A stretch of DNA of 64,000 bases from Cordylochernes scorpioides (GCA_030710605.1 CP092874.1:46158443-46222442); one strand, 5' to 3'. Positions 10,941 through 21,600 are shown, numbered from the stretch's first letter. Made by a program: numbers and translations. The notes: a model not told the origin generated them from the sequence alone.

Positions 10941-11407
10941 GATTTACTGGCCGAAGTATTTTTAATTTTAAGAACAATGTAGAATTTTATTGTTAAAGGA
11001 TGTTAAATTTAAATAAGAAAAGAAAAATATTAAGCATTTAATGTTGGTATAAAGCTGAGAGTTAAAGAAAGATATAGAAAGAGTATTATAACATATTGTG
11101 GACAATGAATAAAATTTTCCGTCAACTGATAAATCAATTCAAAGAGAGGAAACTAAAAGATTTAGATGACGATATTGCAAAAATGAAAATAATAAAAACT
11201 AAACTGAAGAAATAATTTTGCGAATATATAATACTATATGTGTTCAAGGGGGGTAATAGAAAGAAATTTTGAGAAAGAGCATGAGTAGTCATATGATATC
11301 CATATAGAAAATACACTAACGGAGTTTTCAGTTGTGAATTTGAGAAATCTCCTCTAAAGATACTGAACTATTCGAAACTATTATAGACGCGTATGATTAT
11401 TTTAATA

Positions 11408-12738
11408 CGAGGGCGATCCAATAAATAAGTTTCCCTTTTTTTTTCTGCGAACGAAACGTTGTAAAAATTAGTTTGTAGTGTAAGAAATGGTCACTAGGAT
11501 GCGTTGGAAGCGCGTGACCTTCAAAATCACGCTACTCGTACGCGCAAGTCCGTAGCGCTTCAGTTTCCATGGAGCTACCACTGGTGAACGTGTCCACTTG
11601 CGAACTCCGTTCTGTAATTAGTTTTTTCACGGCGAAAAATGAAACTGCGGTAAATATTCATCGCAATTTAGTGTCAGTGTATGGTGATGGATGTATGAGC
11701 CTCCAAATGGTTCGCCGATGGCGTTCATGGTTCTTGGAAGGACGGCAAAACGTGGCATGATGACGAGCAAAGCGGCAGGCCCGTTACAATGCAGCCGTTG
11801 CTGCTGTTCGGAATGTGGTGGAAGCAGATCGCCGCGTCACCATTGACAAAATAATGATTCGACTGCCACCAAAATCGAAATTGGACGCTCTTCGATTGGA
11901 ATAATCATGTCAGATATTTTGAATTTTCGCAAAGGCTGTGCAAGATGGATCCCGCGTTTTCTCTCGGAAAATCACAAGCAACAACGGATGGAGGCAGCCC
12001 GAGCTTTCCTAGAAATGCATCGAAGATGGAGATCAACTGTTTTCCCGTATTGTCACTGGAGATGAAAGCTGGGTGCATCATTCAACTTCAGAAACAAAAC
12101 GACGAAGCATGGTGTGGAAGAAGCCTGAGAAATCGCACCAAAAAAGGCGAGGTCACAATCTCTGCAGCCAAAGTTAATGCTATAGTCTTTTGGGACTGTA
12201 AGGTTGTTTTATTGATTGATTACCTGCCCCCAAACATTACGGTTAACGCTGCAAGGTACTGCGAAGTTATCAATAAACTCAGAGCTGCAATAAAAACGGA
12301 AACGTCCTGCACTTTTGTCTCGGAAAGTGTTACTCGTCCATGACAATGCTCGCCCTCACGCAGCTCGAACGACCCAAACGTTGCTGGAAAACTTCAAATG
12401 GGAAAATTAACACATCTACCTTATTCTTCGGATCTTGCCCCATGCGACTTCCATCTTTTTCCAACACTCAAGTTGCACCTTGGAGGCAAGCACTTTGCGA
12501 ATGATGACGAAGTGCAGGCAGAGGCGAACCGCTGGCTACGAAGACAGGACACGGCTTGGTACAACAGTGGTATCAAAAAATTGCTTCAACGGTACCAAAA
12601 AGGTTTGGACAGAAATGGTGATTATGTAGAGAAGTAGTCTATGAGTTGTATAATGAAAATAAAATAACTGCATAATTGTAAATAATATTGTTTATTTGTT
12701 AAAAAAAATGGGGAAACTTATTTATTGGGTGGCCCTCG
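11408..12738 (+). mobile_element. mariner element, defective
   Basis: Terminal inverted repeats cgaggg(cgatc/ccacc)caataaataagtttccc face each other at both ends, with TA at 11406-11407 and 12739-12740. The length of 1.33 kb is normal for mariner. Confidence 0.93.
11569..12637 (+). pseudogene. mariner transposase, frameshifted
   Basis: N-terminal helix-turn-helix ORF 11569-11760 ('MSLQMVRRWRSWFLEGRQNV'). The first catalytic Asp lies in VTGDESWVHH (near 12050, a different frame from the flanking ORF). The second Asp block is near 12340 (HDNARPH-like, shifted). The C-terminal ORF 12398-12637 has 'PYSSDLAPCDFHLFPTLKLH' with the third Asp, then LGGKHFANDDEV and the ending NGDYVEK. These fit the D,D34D mariners. 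Several indels and stops make it dead. Confidence 0.88.
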
Positions 12739-12859
12739 TAATTAAACAACTTCTACTGCCCTTACTGCAATGGAAAAAATATTTTTTTAAAGAATCATAC
12801 GCGTCTTTAATAGTTTCGAATTTTCATAACAGATGGCGCGCTAATGCATCATAAGATAT

Positions 12860-13375
12860 TGTCGCGTCTGTGCCCTACCGGTTCTTTGTCACAACGCCGC
12901 TTCCTCCTTCGTGGATCACCTACTCAGGCTCCCGTTGCTCTTCCCTGCAGCTTTTCCCCGCAGACCACCCAAAGACGTCCTGAGTTCCACCTCTCCAGTG
13001 GAAACTCCCTTCCTCTGGCAGTATGTCTAGGCCTTACCACTGGTGGGGGGACACGAGAGACTTACCAGAAGAGTAGTAGCAGCAGCAGCCTGGCGATGAT
13101 GGCAATGGCGAGAGTAACGACAGGTGACACGGAGACTTGAAGCACTTCCTTTATTGTCATCCACTACCAAACATTACATCTAAATGAGATAACAACAAAT
13201 GGGTATTTACATTATTTTACATCCTGGGGCCAACATAAAAGTGTATTTACACTTAACCTCCCCAGGAAACGGGACCACAGCAGTCGGCGACTCCCACATC
13301 AGCCAGCAAGGGAAACAGGCGAAAGCGCCATCCATTGGCGGAGGTTGTAATCATTTGGAGGCCTTACACGCGACA
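12860..13375 (-). repeat. Left (3') LTR of the gag-only element
   Basis: It is about 516 bp and nearly identical to 14704-15221, with the polyadenylation signal aataaa on the minus strand (near 13152). The terminal inverted repeat TGTCGCGT/ACGCGACA is longer than the usual 2 bp. Confidence 0.88.
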
Positions 13376-13439
13376 CTGCCTCCCCCTCAAGACGATCGTC
13401 CCGATCCGGCCTCATCGCCTCTGTTGCCTATATGTCATA

Positions 13440-14170
13440 CTTCTCCCGCTGGTGCCGCTTTATCTTGCCGGAACTGCCTATCTCGCCGGAATCGCCTCTC
13501 TCGAGGGAACCGCCTCTCTCGCCGGAGCCGCCTATCCCGCTGGAGCCATCTCTCTCGCTGGAGCCGCCCCTCTTGCCGGAGTCGCCATTTCGCCGGAGCC
13601 GTCCTTCTCGCCGGCATCGTCTCTCATGATGGAGCCGCTTCTCCTGCTGGAGTCGCCTTTCTCGCTGGAGCCATCTTTCTCGCTGGAGCCGCCCATCTTG
13701 CCGGAGCCATCTTTCTCGCTGGAGCCGCCGGATTCGCCCCTTCGCCGGAGCCGTCCTTTTCGCCGGGACCGCTTCTCCCGCCGGAGTCGCTCCTTTCTCA
13801 GGATCCGTCCCTCTCGCCGGAGCCGCCCCTTTCGCCGGTACCGCTTCTCACGCCGGAACCGCTTCTCACGCCGGAGGTGCTTCTCATGCTGTTTCAGCCT
13901 CTTATGCCGGTTCCCCTTCCTATATCGGTACCGCTTTTCTCGCTGGAGGCGCTTCTCACGCCGGTACCGCTTTTTATGCTGGTACCACCTCTCTCGCGGA
14001 GACCACCTCTCTCGCCAGGACCTCTCCTCTCGCCGGGACCACTCCTCTCGCCGGGACCGCCTCTCTCGCCGGGACCATTCCTCTCGCCGGGGACCATTCC
14101 TCTCGCAGGTACCATTTCTCCCGAGGGCACCGCTTCTTTCGCCGGCACCCCCTCCCTCGCTGGCGCCGCT
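13440..14170. repeat. 18-bp coding minisatellite (Gly/Pro/Arg/Glu repeats)
   Basis: Degenerate tandem copies of an 18-base unit close to gccgggaccgcctctctc run for about 0.7 kb, most regular at 14010-14110. Because the period is a multiple of three and the unit lacks stops, several frames stay open on both strands. That explains the long plus-strand frames here, which I do not regard as genes. On the minus strand the units read VPARGE- or GPGERR-like according to frame. Confidence 0.85.
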
Positions 14171-14585
14171 TCATTTGCGGATCCGCGTGAAGCAGATTCA
14201 GGGTCTGTCCAGGAGGCTCCTCATTCAGGCCCTCCACTCCACGCAATTCCCCCATGTGACCCGGCTCGACTTCCAGTCCCCGGAATTCTGCCCGGTCTTC
14301 GCTGACATCATTCAAAGCTGTCTCGGCCGTACCTGTCTCATTCTGCAAGTGGGCCTTCATTTGAGACAGCAGCTTCTCAATTTCTTTGTTTCTGAGAAGC
14401 CTTTTCTCTTCGCTTTCTTTTTCCAACAGAAGCCATTCTTCTCTTCTACGGCGCCTTCCTTCTTCGAACTCTTTTTCTCTCCGAAGTCTTTCTTCCTCTG
14501 TTCGGCGCTTTAATTTATCCCACTCCTCCTGGTGTTCCTGCAGCCTCCGGTCGATCTCGGCCAGCGAGTCCTGCTCAGAGGCCAT
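13974..14585 (-). CDS. gag-like coiled-coil protein of the LTR element
   Basis: The start is taken at the ATG at 14585 (MASEQDSLAEIDRRLQEHQ). Upstream codons on this frame lie in the leader and need a GTG start. Residues about 1-90 are a strongly charged coiled coil rich in E, R and K (EEERLRREKEFEEGRRRRRE). The protein then becomes acidic and finally runs into the VPARG repeats of the minisatellite. No zinc knuckle or protease is visible. It is probably a structural gag remnant. The exact C-terminus depends on which minisatellite frame is used. Confidence 0.6.
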   Translation of the reverse strand: MASEQDSLAEIDRRLQEHQEEWDKLKRRTEEERLRREKEFEEGRRRRREEWLLLEKESEEKRLLRNKEIEKLLSQMKAHLQNETGTAETALNDVSEDRAEFRGLEVEPGHMGELRGVEGLNEEPPGQTLNLLHADPQMKRRQRGRGCRRKKRCPREKWYLREEWSPARGMVPAREAVPARGVVPARGEVLAREVVSAREVVPA

Positions 14586-14703
14586 CCCTTGGCCTCTCAC
14601 GTCAATGGGCTTTTTTCTTTTCAGCAAGTAAAAAAAAACTTCAAAAGAAAAAAAAAGCCTCCTGGTGACCTCCACGAGGAAGAATCCCACTTCTGACACC
14701 AGT

Positions 14704-15221
14704 TGTCGCGTCTATACCCTACCGGTTCTTTGCGACAACGCCGCTTCTTCCTTCGTGGATTACCTACTCAGGCTCCCGTTGCTCTTCCCTGCAGCTTTTC
14801 CCCCGCAGGCCACCCAAAGACGTCCTGAGTACCACTTCTCCAGTGGAAACTCCCTTCCTCTGGCAGTATCTCTCGGCCTTACCACTGGTGGGGGGACACG
14901 AGAGACTTACCGGAAGAGTAGTAGCAGCAGCAGCCTGGCGATGATGGCAATGGCGAGAGTAACGACAGGCGACACGGGGACTTGAAGCACTTCCTTTATT
15001 GTCATCCACTACCAAACATTACATCTAAATGATATAACAACCAATGGGTATTTACATTATTTTACATCCTGGGGCCAACATAAAAGTGTATTTACAGTTA
15101 ACCTCCCCAGGAAACGGGACAAACAGCAGTTGGCGACTCCCACATCAGCCAGCAACGGAAACAGGCGAAAGCGCCATCCATTGGCGGAGGTTGTAATCAT
15201 TTGGAGGCCTTACACGCGACA
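14704..15221 (-). repeat. Right (5') LTR of the gag-only element
   Basis: It pairs with 12860-13375. The primer-binding-site-like string lies at 14686-14703 on the minus strand, directly inside this LTR. The copies differ by scattered substitutions and small indels. Confidence 0.88.
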
Positions 15222-16208
15222 ATATTGAACTATACATAACGATATTTATACCAAAAAAATTCGTTATTTTCACTTCATGTGTCACACACTTATTTTTATT
15301 CTCCAAATATTAGTAGTTTTATTTATTTTGAATTTATTCAATTTTCTAATCGTAGATTTTTTTTTTGCCCTCAAATTTTACTTTATTTATTTTTAATCAC
15401 CAAATTGCTTTGTTTTTAAAACATGTACATTTTTATTATTAAATTTTATTAATTTCTTATGGTAGATATATTTTGTATTTTTAATTCAATTGTTAATTAC
15501 ATTTTTGATTATAATTGTAAATATAGTTTGCTACACATATTTTTATTTTTAAAAGCAAAAAGCTACCAAAGGTCAATAAATATTTTGATGTATCTGTTAT
15601 AATTTAGTAATCTGATTCAAATATTATTACGCATATATTCCATATATCTATATGGATAATAAACTAATAGAGGTGCACGTTTTGAAATTTTAAGCAATAT
15701 CTACTTCTGGAATGCCCATTTTTTTTTAGATTATAGAAAAAAAATTGGTGGCATCGGACAGCTACATGAATTCGTAGATAAGAAAATAACATATAAAATA
15801 TCAATCAATTTTGTAGATATATACACAACTATATTTTGAACTGGGAAAGAGAGGGAAGGGAATTTTGAGGGAATTGCTTTTGTATGTTTTTCTTTTTCTC
15901 CTTGGCCTTTCTCCTTGTATATATCCAATATGTTATGCTGTAAAGAAATGTATTGACGCAAATATCTTTGTTTGGTATATCGCGTTATAAAATGTTTATA
16001 AAGTTAAAAAAATAAGCAATCTATTCCAAAGATACTGTAACTATACATAGCGGTCTATATTTAGGTAGTCCAGCACATGCGCTCTCATGTCCTTGAAGCC
16101 CAAATAATGACAGGGATGAAAGTTAGATGCATTGGTACCAAAAATGTCTATGGCTCCTTCAGATACCAACATTTTACTAAGTTAATAAGATGCACTACGA
16201 TTGCAAAT
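15222..16208. other. AT-rich spacer, nothing recognised
   Basis: Very AT-rich, with T-runs and no ORF with a recognisable domain. It is the target into which the gag-only element (left) and the Penelope-like element (right) inserted, and may be older unique sequence. Confidence 0.5.
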
Positions 16209-16511
16209 ATAGATTCAAATGGTAAAGAGAGAACATTCAAAGACAAAGAGGATAAGTTTCTTTTTATGAACATGCGTTCGAGCTTTCGGGCACAATGTCG
16301 CCCTTCAACAGGAATAAAACTACACAGAGAATCAAGATACGTCTATATATATACAGGTGATTAGCATAAACAAGAAAACTATTAGTTTTTAGAGAGATAA
16401 AATTTAAGTTTTATGTGTGATATACAAATCAGGTAATAGGAGAAATGTGATTATGCTAATATATGGTTTAATCTGCTAGTTAAAGAATCTATAGGTTGTT
16501 GTGTGAACAGC

Positions 16512-17054
16512 TTATGTAAATATTTCATTATAAAGTTCCGGAATCTCAATGTGCCTATTGATGCTATTATATTTCAGAGATAGCAGCGCCTCGACAACCA
16601 ATCTTTTATATTTATGTTGAATGTTAGAAAAATGCGAACGGGGTTCTGTTGTATTAAAAGTATGTCCTGTATTTGAAATGTGTTGGGCTATGAGGGATCT
16701 AGGGTCATTATTTCTGATATTTCGGATATGTTCATCAATTCTGTCTTTTATGTGTCTACCAGTTTCTCCTATGTATAGGCTAGAGCAATTATTACATTTT
16801 AATGAGTAGACTGCATTATTGAAGTGTATGGGTTTTAGGGGGAAACTGTTTTTGGTGATAGGGTTTCTAAGTAATGTGCCTAAATTAGGAGTATTGGAGT
16901 AGAAGGTGCGGATACCAAAGTTTTTTAGATAATTGGATATGTTGAGGCTCTGAGGGGAAAAAGGAATAGTGCAAATAGATTTATAACTATGATTAACGGC
17001 TGTTTGTAAAGGGTTATGAAAGTGTCTCAAAATAAAGTTTTTTGGGTAGCCCAA
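16512..17054 (-). CDS. Penelope-like GIY-YIG endonuclease domain
   Basis: An open 180-aa frame on the minus strand. Its middle reads 'VYSLKCNNCSSLYIGETGRH', where the CxxC and the LYIGETGR block are the zinc-binding pair and the GIY-YIG core of Penelope endonucleases. 'RIDEHIRNIRNN' and 'IAQHISNTGHTF' supply the following conserved R and H positions. It is joined upstream to an RT remnant through several stops, so the complete protein is not encoded here. The plus-strand copy at 20274-20770 carries a frameshift and stops. Confidence 0.85.
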   Translation of the reverse strand: MGYPKNFILRHFHNPLQTAVNHSYKSICTIPFSPQSLNISNYLKNFGIRTFYSNTPNLGTLLRNPITKNSFPLKPIHFNNAVYSLKCNNCSSLYIGETGRHIKDRIDEHIRNIRNNDPRSLIAQHISNTGHTFNTTEPRSHFSNIQHKYKRLVVEALLSLKYNSINRHIEIPELYNEIFT

Positions 17055-17396
17055 TGATAATAAATGTGATAATATGGTATTTGTTTCCTGCTGTTTTGAT
17101 ATTTCTGTGGTACAATGAGTGAATATGCGTTTAGTTAATGTTTTGACTGTATTAATTTTATGGCTAAGTGGGCAGTACGAAGAAAAATGACGGTTTGTAA
17201 TAAACGCTTGTGGTGTATCTATTATCTATTTTTGTGATAAGTATATCTATAAAAGCTAAAGTATTATTGGTCTCTATTTCAACTGTAAAACGTATATCTT
17301 GGTATAGATTGTTTAATGTGGAGAAAATGTTATCAAGTGAACTGGTTTTGACTATTGCAAAGATGTCATCAATATATTTTGAGACACTTTCATAAC
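17055..17396 (-). pseudogene. Penelope-like reverse transcriptase, C-terminal part
   Basis: On the minus strand, starting at the gypsy border, it reads 'YESVSKYIDDIFAIVKTSS', the RT catalytic box. It continues 'TVEIETNNTLAFIDILITK' and 'TTSVYYKPS', the typical FLD-like and YRK-like blocks of Penelope RTs. Stops near 17163 separate it from the GIY-YIG ORF. The RT N-terminus is missing because the copy is truncated at the inversion point. Confidence 0.82.
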
Positions 17397-17518
17397 TGTG
17401 CTGAGAACATGTAAGAAAACATGTACCTGTTTCCCCACGTGACGCAGCGGAGCGTGACCTCGGCTGCACGGGTGAGTCAGTTGTTGTTTTGCTCTCTGTA
17501 TCGATGGACATTAAAACA
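17397..17518 (+). repeat. 5' LTR of gypsy
   Basis: It starts tgtgctgagaacatgtaaga and ends gacattaaaaca, and I see no difference from 20147-20268. This is short for a gypsy LTR. No TATA box is obvious. Confidence 0.93.
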
Positions 17519-17600
17519 TGGTGGCAGCGATAACTGGATAAAATACGAACCCGTATATCGCAAAATATCGATTTTTGCGTACCTTGGAAGATAATTCAAC

Positions 17601-20086
17601 ATGGCTCAGATTCAACCTCCGGAAACTTTCGACTTCTCGACTCCCACGAATGGCCCAAATGGAGGAAGAGATTCGAACGATACCTCGTGGTCAGTGGAAT
17701 GAAGAAGAAAGAGGAGGCGGACAAGATCGATTTGTTCATGTACTTGATGGGCGACCGCTCGGATGATATATTCAGGACCTTCAAATTCGAAAAGGAGGAA
17801 GAGGCAACGAAATTTGATTCCGTCCTCAAGGCGTTCGACAGCCACTTCTGTGTCAGAAAGAATATTATCTACGAACGTGCGAAATTTAATTCAAGAATCC
17901 AAGAGGATCGGGAGCCAGTGGACGAATTCATCACTTCATTGTACAAATTGGCTGATATTTGCGAATTTGAGGGTCTTCATGAGCAGTTGATCCGTGACCG
18001 AATAGTGGTTGGAGTGAGGGACAAAGCTTTATCTGAAAGAATGCAGCTGGACAGCGAACTGACTTTGGAAAAGGCGGTGAAAATGGTTCGACAGCAGGAA
18101 GCCGTTCGACAGCAGCAAGTCGACCTGCAGCGTCCCTCAACAAGCCAAAAGGTCAATCAGGTGAAGTTCAACTCGAAGAAGCAATCACCGAAACAACAAC
18201 AGCAACCTTCGAGGAAGAAGGAGAAGTCAGCCAAAACAAGATCACGATGTCCAAAATGCGGAGGTTTCACCCACAGGGAAGGACAGGCTTGCCGTGCTGA
18301 AGGACAAAAATGTAACCTGTGTTCAAAAACAGGCCATTTTGCAAATTGCTGCCCAGGTAAGCAGGCGAAGACTGCGGAGGTCAAAGCTGTTTCTGAACTT
18401 GATGAAGAAATTGGTTTTCTCCTGGAGGTCTCAGCTGTGGAGGATTCATCTAATCTCGATGATGATGAAGGCGAGTGCAGGAGGCGATGGACAGCAGAAA
18501 TCCAAGTGAACGGGAAAAAGGTGAAGTTCAAGCTCGACTCCCAGGCGGATGTTACATGTGTTCCTCTGTGTCTCTTCAAGAAGATAATGGGACAGCAACG
18601 ACTAGTGAAAAGTGATATCAACCTTAGAGCTGCTGAATTTTCCGAACTTCAGACTGTGGGTATGTTTATATCAACGCTGCGAAATGGCAATTATGAAATC
18701 AAGGAGAAGATTTATGTCATTCGTCGTTTGAGTGAACCTCTTCTGAGTCGCCGGGCATGTGAGCTCTTGAACCTGGCGAGGCGAATTGAAGTGGTTGCGA
18801 CGAGAATTAACCCGATCAAGGAATTCCCTGAAGTATTTGAAGGACTGGGACAGATCGGAAACCCTTACGAAATCAAATTGAAACCTGGAGCAAAACCATA
18901 TGCTGTGCATACTCCTCGACGGGTACCAATACCTTTGATGGAAAAGCTCAAAACAAGATTGGAAGAGCTCGAGAAGGCGGGAATCATAGCACAAGTTAAC
19001 GTTGCGACTGAATGGTGTGCACCGACTGTGATTGCTGGTAAACCGAATGGCGACATACGACTCTGTGTGGATCTCTCATGGCTGAACGAACATGTACAGC
19101 GCGAAGTGCATCCCATGCCAGTGGTGGAGCACATGCTGGGGCAACTGGGGGAAGCAAGATTCTTTTCGAAACTGGACGCGAACAGTGGCTTTCACCAGAT
19201 TCCGTTGAGCCCGGACTGCCAGCATTTAACGACCTTCATCACTCCTTTTGGGAGATATAAATACTGCAGAATGCCATTTGGAATCTCACTCGCCCCAGAG
19301 TATTTTCAGAGAGTTATGTCAATAATCTTGCAAGGCATGGACGGTGTAATGTGTTACCTGGACGATATCCTGATATTTGCCTCCGACTCCAAGAATCACG
19401 ATCGAATTCTTCGTTTAGTGCTCCGAAAACTGAAAGAGGCGAAAGTTACACTAAACAAGCCCAAGTGTGTCTTCGGCGTGCCAAGAATTAATTTTCTTGG
19501 GCACATACTGGATGAAGACGGTATTCGACCAGATCCAGCGAAAATCGAAGCAGTGGCGAAGATGCCTGCTCTGATCGATGATCATGGCGTAAGAAGATAT
19601 CTTGGCATGGTGAACCATCTGGGACGTAAACTCCGAACGACCTTGCCAATTGCACCAGAGAATCTTAATCCAAGGTTGGTGGACTCTCAGACCCTGAAAA
19701 GAAAGGAGGGGAGAAGGAGAAAGGATATGAAATCCAGATATGATCGACGCTGCGGAGCTACGGACATGGAGGAGCTATCCGAAGGTGACACGGTTTGGAT
19801 TACAGATATGCGAACCTGGGGGATTGTAAAGAAGAAAGCATCGACACCAAGGTCGTATATGGTTGATACTCCAGTTGGGACTTTACGTCGAAACAGGTTC
19901 CATCTACGAAAAGGATATGCAGTGCAATATCCAGCCGACCCATCGAACACGACCTTTTCGGGGGAGGAACTGGTTGAAAATGAAAAGACCCCAGTTGTGG
20001 ATCATCCCTCTAACGACTCAGAAGACGGCCAGATAAGAACCCGGAGTGGACGAATTGTTAAACCTGTGGATCGCCTTCATTATTAA
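17601..20086 (+). CDS. gypsy gag-pol with RNase H and integrase core deleted
   Basis: The likely start is ATG 17601. A one-base loss near 17647 puts its first codons out of frame with the 799-codon ORF (17687-20086). Gag 'FNSRIQEDREPVDEFITSLY' is at about residues 67-86 of that ORF. Two zinc knuckles follow (CPKCGGFTHREGQAC; CNLCSKTGHFANCC). The protease loop is LDSQADVTCV, with Q where G is usual in D-S/T-G. RT: 'DIRLCVDLSWLNEHV', 'FSKLDANSGFHQIPL' and catalytic 'MCYLDDILIFASDS'. At about residue 648 'RRYLGMVNHLG' runs directly into 'RKLRTTLPIAPENL', which belongs after the integrase core. RNase H and the integrase DDE domain are therefore missing in frame. Confidence 0.9.
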
Positions 20087-20146
20087 TTATATTATGCATT
20101 TAAAGTTTGTAATGTATATATATATTTCAAGTCTTAAAAAGGGGGA

Positions 20147-20268
20147 TGTGCTGAGAACATGTAAGAAAACATGTACCTGTTTCCCCACGTGACGCAGCGG
20201 AGCGTGACCTCGGCTGCACGGGTGAGTCAGTTGTTGTTTTGCTCTCTGTATCGATGGACATTAAAACA
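20147..20268 (+). repeat. 3' LTR of gypsy
   Basis: 122 bp, the same as 17397-17518 as far as I can compare. Followed by TSD ataac and Penelope-like sequence on the plus strand. Confidence 0.93.
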
Positions 20269-20273
20269 ATAAC

Positions 20274-21096
20274 CCTTTACAAACAGCCGTTAATCATAGT
20301 TATAAATCTATTTGCACTATTCCTTTTTCCCCTCAGAGCCTCAACATATCCAATTATCTAAAAAACTTTGGTATCCGCACCTTCTACTCCAATACTCCTA
20401 ATTTAGGCACATTACTTAGAAACCCTATCACCAAAAAACAGTTTCCCCCTAAAACCCATACACTTCAATAATGCAGTCTACTCATTAAAATGTAATAATT
20501 GCTCTAGCCTATACATAGGAGAAACTGGTAGACACATAAAAGACAGAATTGATGAACATATCTGAAATATCAGAAATAATGACCCTAGATCCCTCATAGT
20601 CCAACACATTTCAAATACAGGACATACTTTAATACAACAGAACCCCGTTCGCATTTTTCTAACATTCAACATAAATATAAAAGATTGGTTGTCGAGGCGC
20701 TGCTATCTCTGAAATATAATAGCATCAATAGGCACATTGAGATTCCGGAACTTTATAATGAAATATTTACATAAGCTGTTCACACAACAACCTATAGATT
20801 CTTTAACTAGCAGATTAAACCATATATTAGCATAATCACATTTCTCCTATTACCTGATTTGTATATCACACATAAAACTTAAATTTTATCTCTCTAAAAA
20901 CTAATAGTTTTCTTGTTTATGCTAATCACCTGTATATATATAGACGTATCTTGATTCTCTGTGTAGTTTTATTCCTGTTGAAGGGCGACATTGTGCCCGA
21001 AAGCTCGAACGCATGTTCATAAAAAGAAACTTATCCTCTTTGTCTTTGAATGTTCTCTCTTTACCAAGTTACTCCAGAGGATTTTATCTTGTTTAA
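20274..21096 (+). pseudogene. Penelope-like 3' part, plus-strand arm
   Basis: Near-identical inverted copy of 16221-17010. An extra A in the run near 20439 and a TGA near 20562 break the GIY-YIG frame that is open in the other arm. The 3' UTR has the hairpin gttgaagggc...gcccgaaag near 20980-21005, which resembles a hammerhead core but lacks the CTGANGA box. Confidence 0.8.
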
Positions 21097-21179
21097 ATAG
21101 ATTCAAATTCAAATAGGTAGCTTATATTTCTTAGTTTGTAGATATTTATATATGTATAGTTTCTCTCACTTGAAAGGAA

Positions 21180-21600
21180 TTATTTGTAAAATAATTGAAT
21201 ACTAATGAGCAGGTTAATATTATCACTGATATACAGTTTTCAATCTATCATAATATATACAATTTAGATAAAAGAAAATACTACTTAGAGGTATATATAT
21301 AAAATAAATAAATAAAATATGTATGAAAACCTTTGGTTTATAGAATCAACTGGCATATAATTCCTTTCTCTTCACATAAAAGACATAACAAATTGGCGAC
21401 GAGGTAAAAAAGAAAAGAAAAATGGTGACGTTTGGAAATTTTTCAAAATTCGTAAAATGCGGGTGGGAAATATAATCAGAAAAATTGGAACAGTTCTTTT
21501 TTTTGGCAAACGAAATTGAAGACCTTAAAAAACAAAAAGCTATTTTCTTGACTAGTTGTGGCGATTTTATTTATAGCCCAAAAAACATATCCAAACACAC
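21180..21600 (+). pseudogene. Second gypsy: LTR end, primer-binding site and gag start
   Basis: attggcgacgaggt at 21393-21406 is a gypsy-type primer-binding site. Just before it the text ends acataaca, a plausible LTR end. It is followed by 'MVTFGNFSKFVKCGWEI', a stop, and 'EKLEQFFFLANEIEDLKKQK' then 'AIFLTSCGDF', the gag start of the common arthropod gypsy type. The remainder of gag is degraded. Confidence 0.7.

Larger units (their letters stand above)
11371..12850. mobile_element. MITE split by a mariner
   Basis: The left piece (11371-11407) begins ttcgaaactattatagacgcg. The right piece (12739-12850) holds the inverted end acgcgtctttaatagtttcgaa and the tail gatggcgcgcta. The same tail and the internal ctactgcccttactgcaat occur in MITEs at 39127-39908 and 45505-45590. 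The mariner occupies the middle with a TA duplication. Confidence 0.7.
12860..15221 (-). mobile_element. gag-only LTR retrotransposon with 18-bp minisatellite, minus strand
   Basis: Two direct LTRs (12860-13375, 14704-15221) begin TGTCGCG and end CGCGACA. The 4-bp sequence atat flanks both outer ends. On the minus strand the internal region starts with primer-binding-site-like ACTGGTGTCAGAAGTGGG next to the right LTR and ends with a purine tract (ttgagggggaggcag) next to the left LTR. The internal part is only 1.33 kb and encodes one gag-like coiled-coil ORF. No protease, RT or integrase is present, so any mobility would depend on another element. Confidence 0.88.
17397..20268 (+). mobile_element. 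Young Ty3/gypsy element with deleted pol
   Basis: LTRs of 122 bp (17397-17518 and 20147-20268) appear identical, flanked by TSD ataac (17392-17396 and 20269-20273). tggtggcagcgataactgg follows the 5' LTR as a primer-binding site. The purine tract aaaaagggggat precedes the 3' LTR. Total length is 2.9 kb, about half of a complete gypsy. Identical LTRs mean recent insertion. Confidence 0.95.
16221..21096. mobile_element. Penelope-like element in inverted-repeat form, split by gypsy
   Basis: A 12-bp duplication atagattcaaat flanks the whole (16209-16220 and 21097-21108). The left arm (17396 down to 16221) is on the minus strand and runs from the RT box YIDD to the 3' end. The right arm (20274-21096) is on plus and repeats the last part, including GIY-YIG and 3' UTR. 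The arms met in an inverted short repeat (tttgagacactttcata), exactly where the gypsy later inserted (TSD ataac). Confidence 0.85.

Noticed and set aside
13199-14513. Long plus-strand frames (368 and 392 codons) in the minisatellite
   Set aside because: The 18-bp period has no stop in several frames on both strands. The translations are simple Leu/Pro/Ser/Arg repeats and are antisense to the LTR element's primer site, purine tract and gag-like ORF.
20975-21010. Hammerhead-like hairpin in the Penelope-like 3' UTR (also 16.3 and 58.75 kb)
   Set aside because: It has GGGC/GCCC and GAAA but CTGTTGA in place of CTGANGA, and no GTC in the right place. It may be a decayed or different structure, so it is not called a ribozyme.
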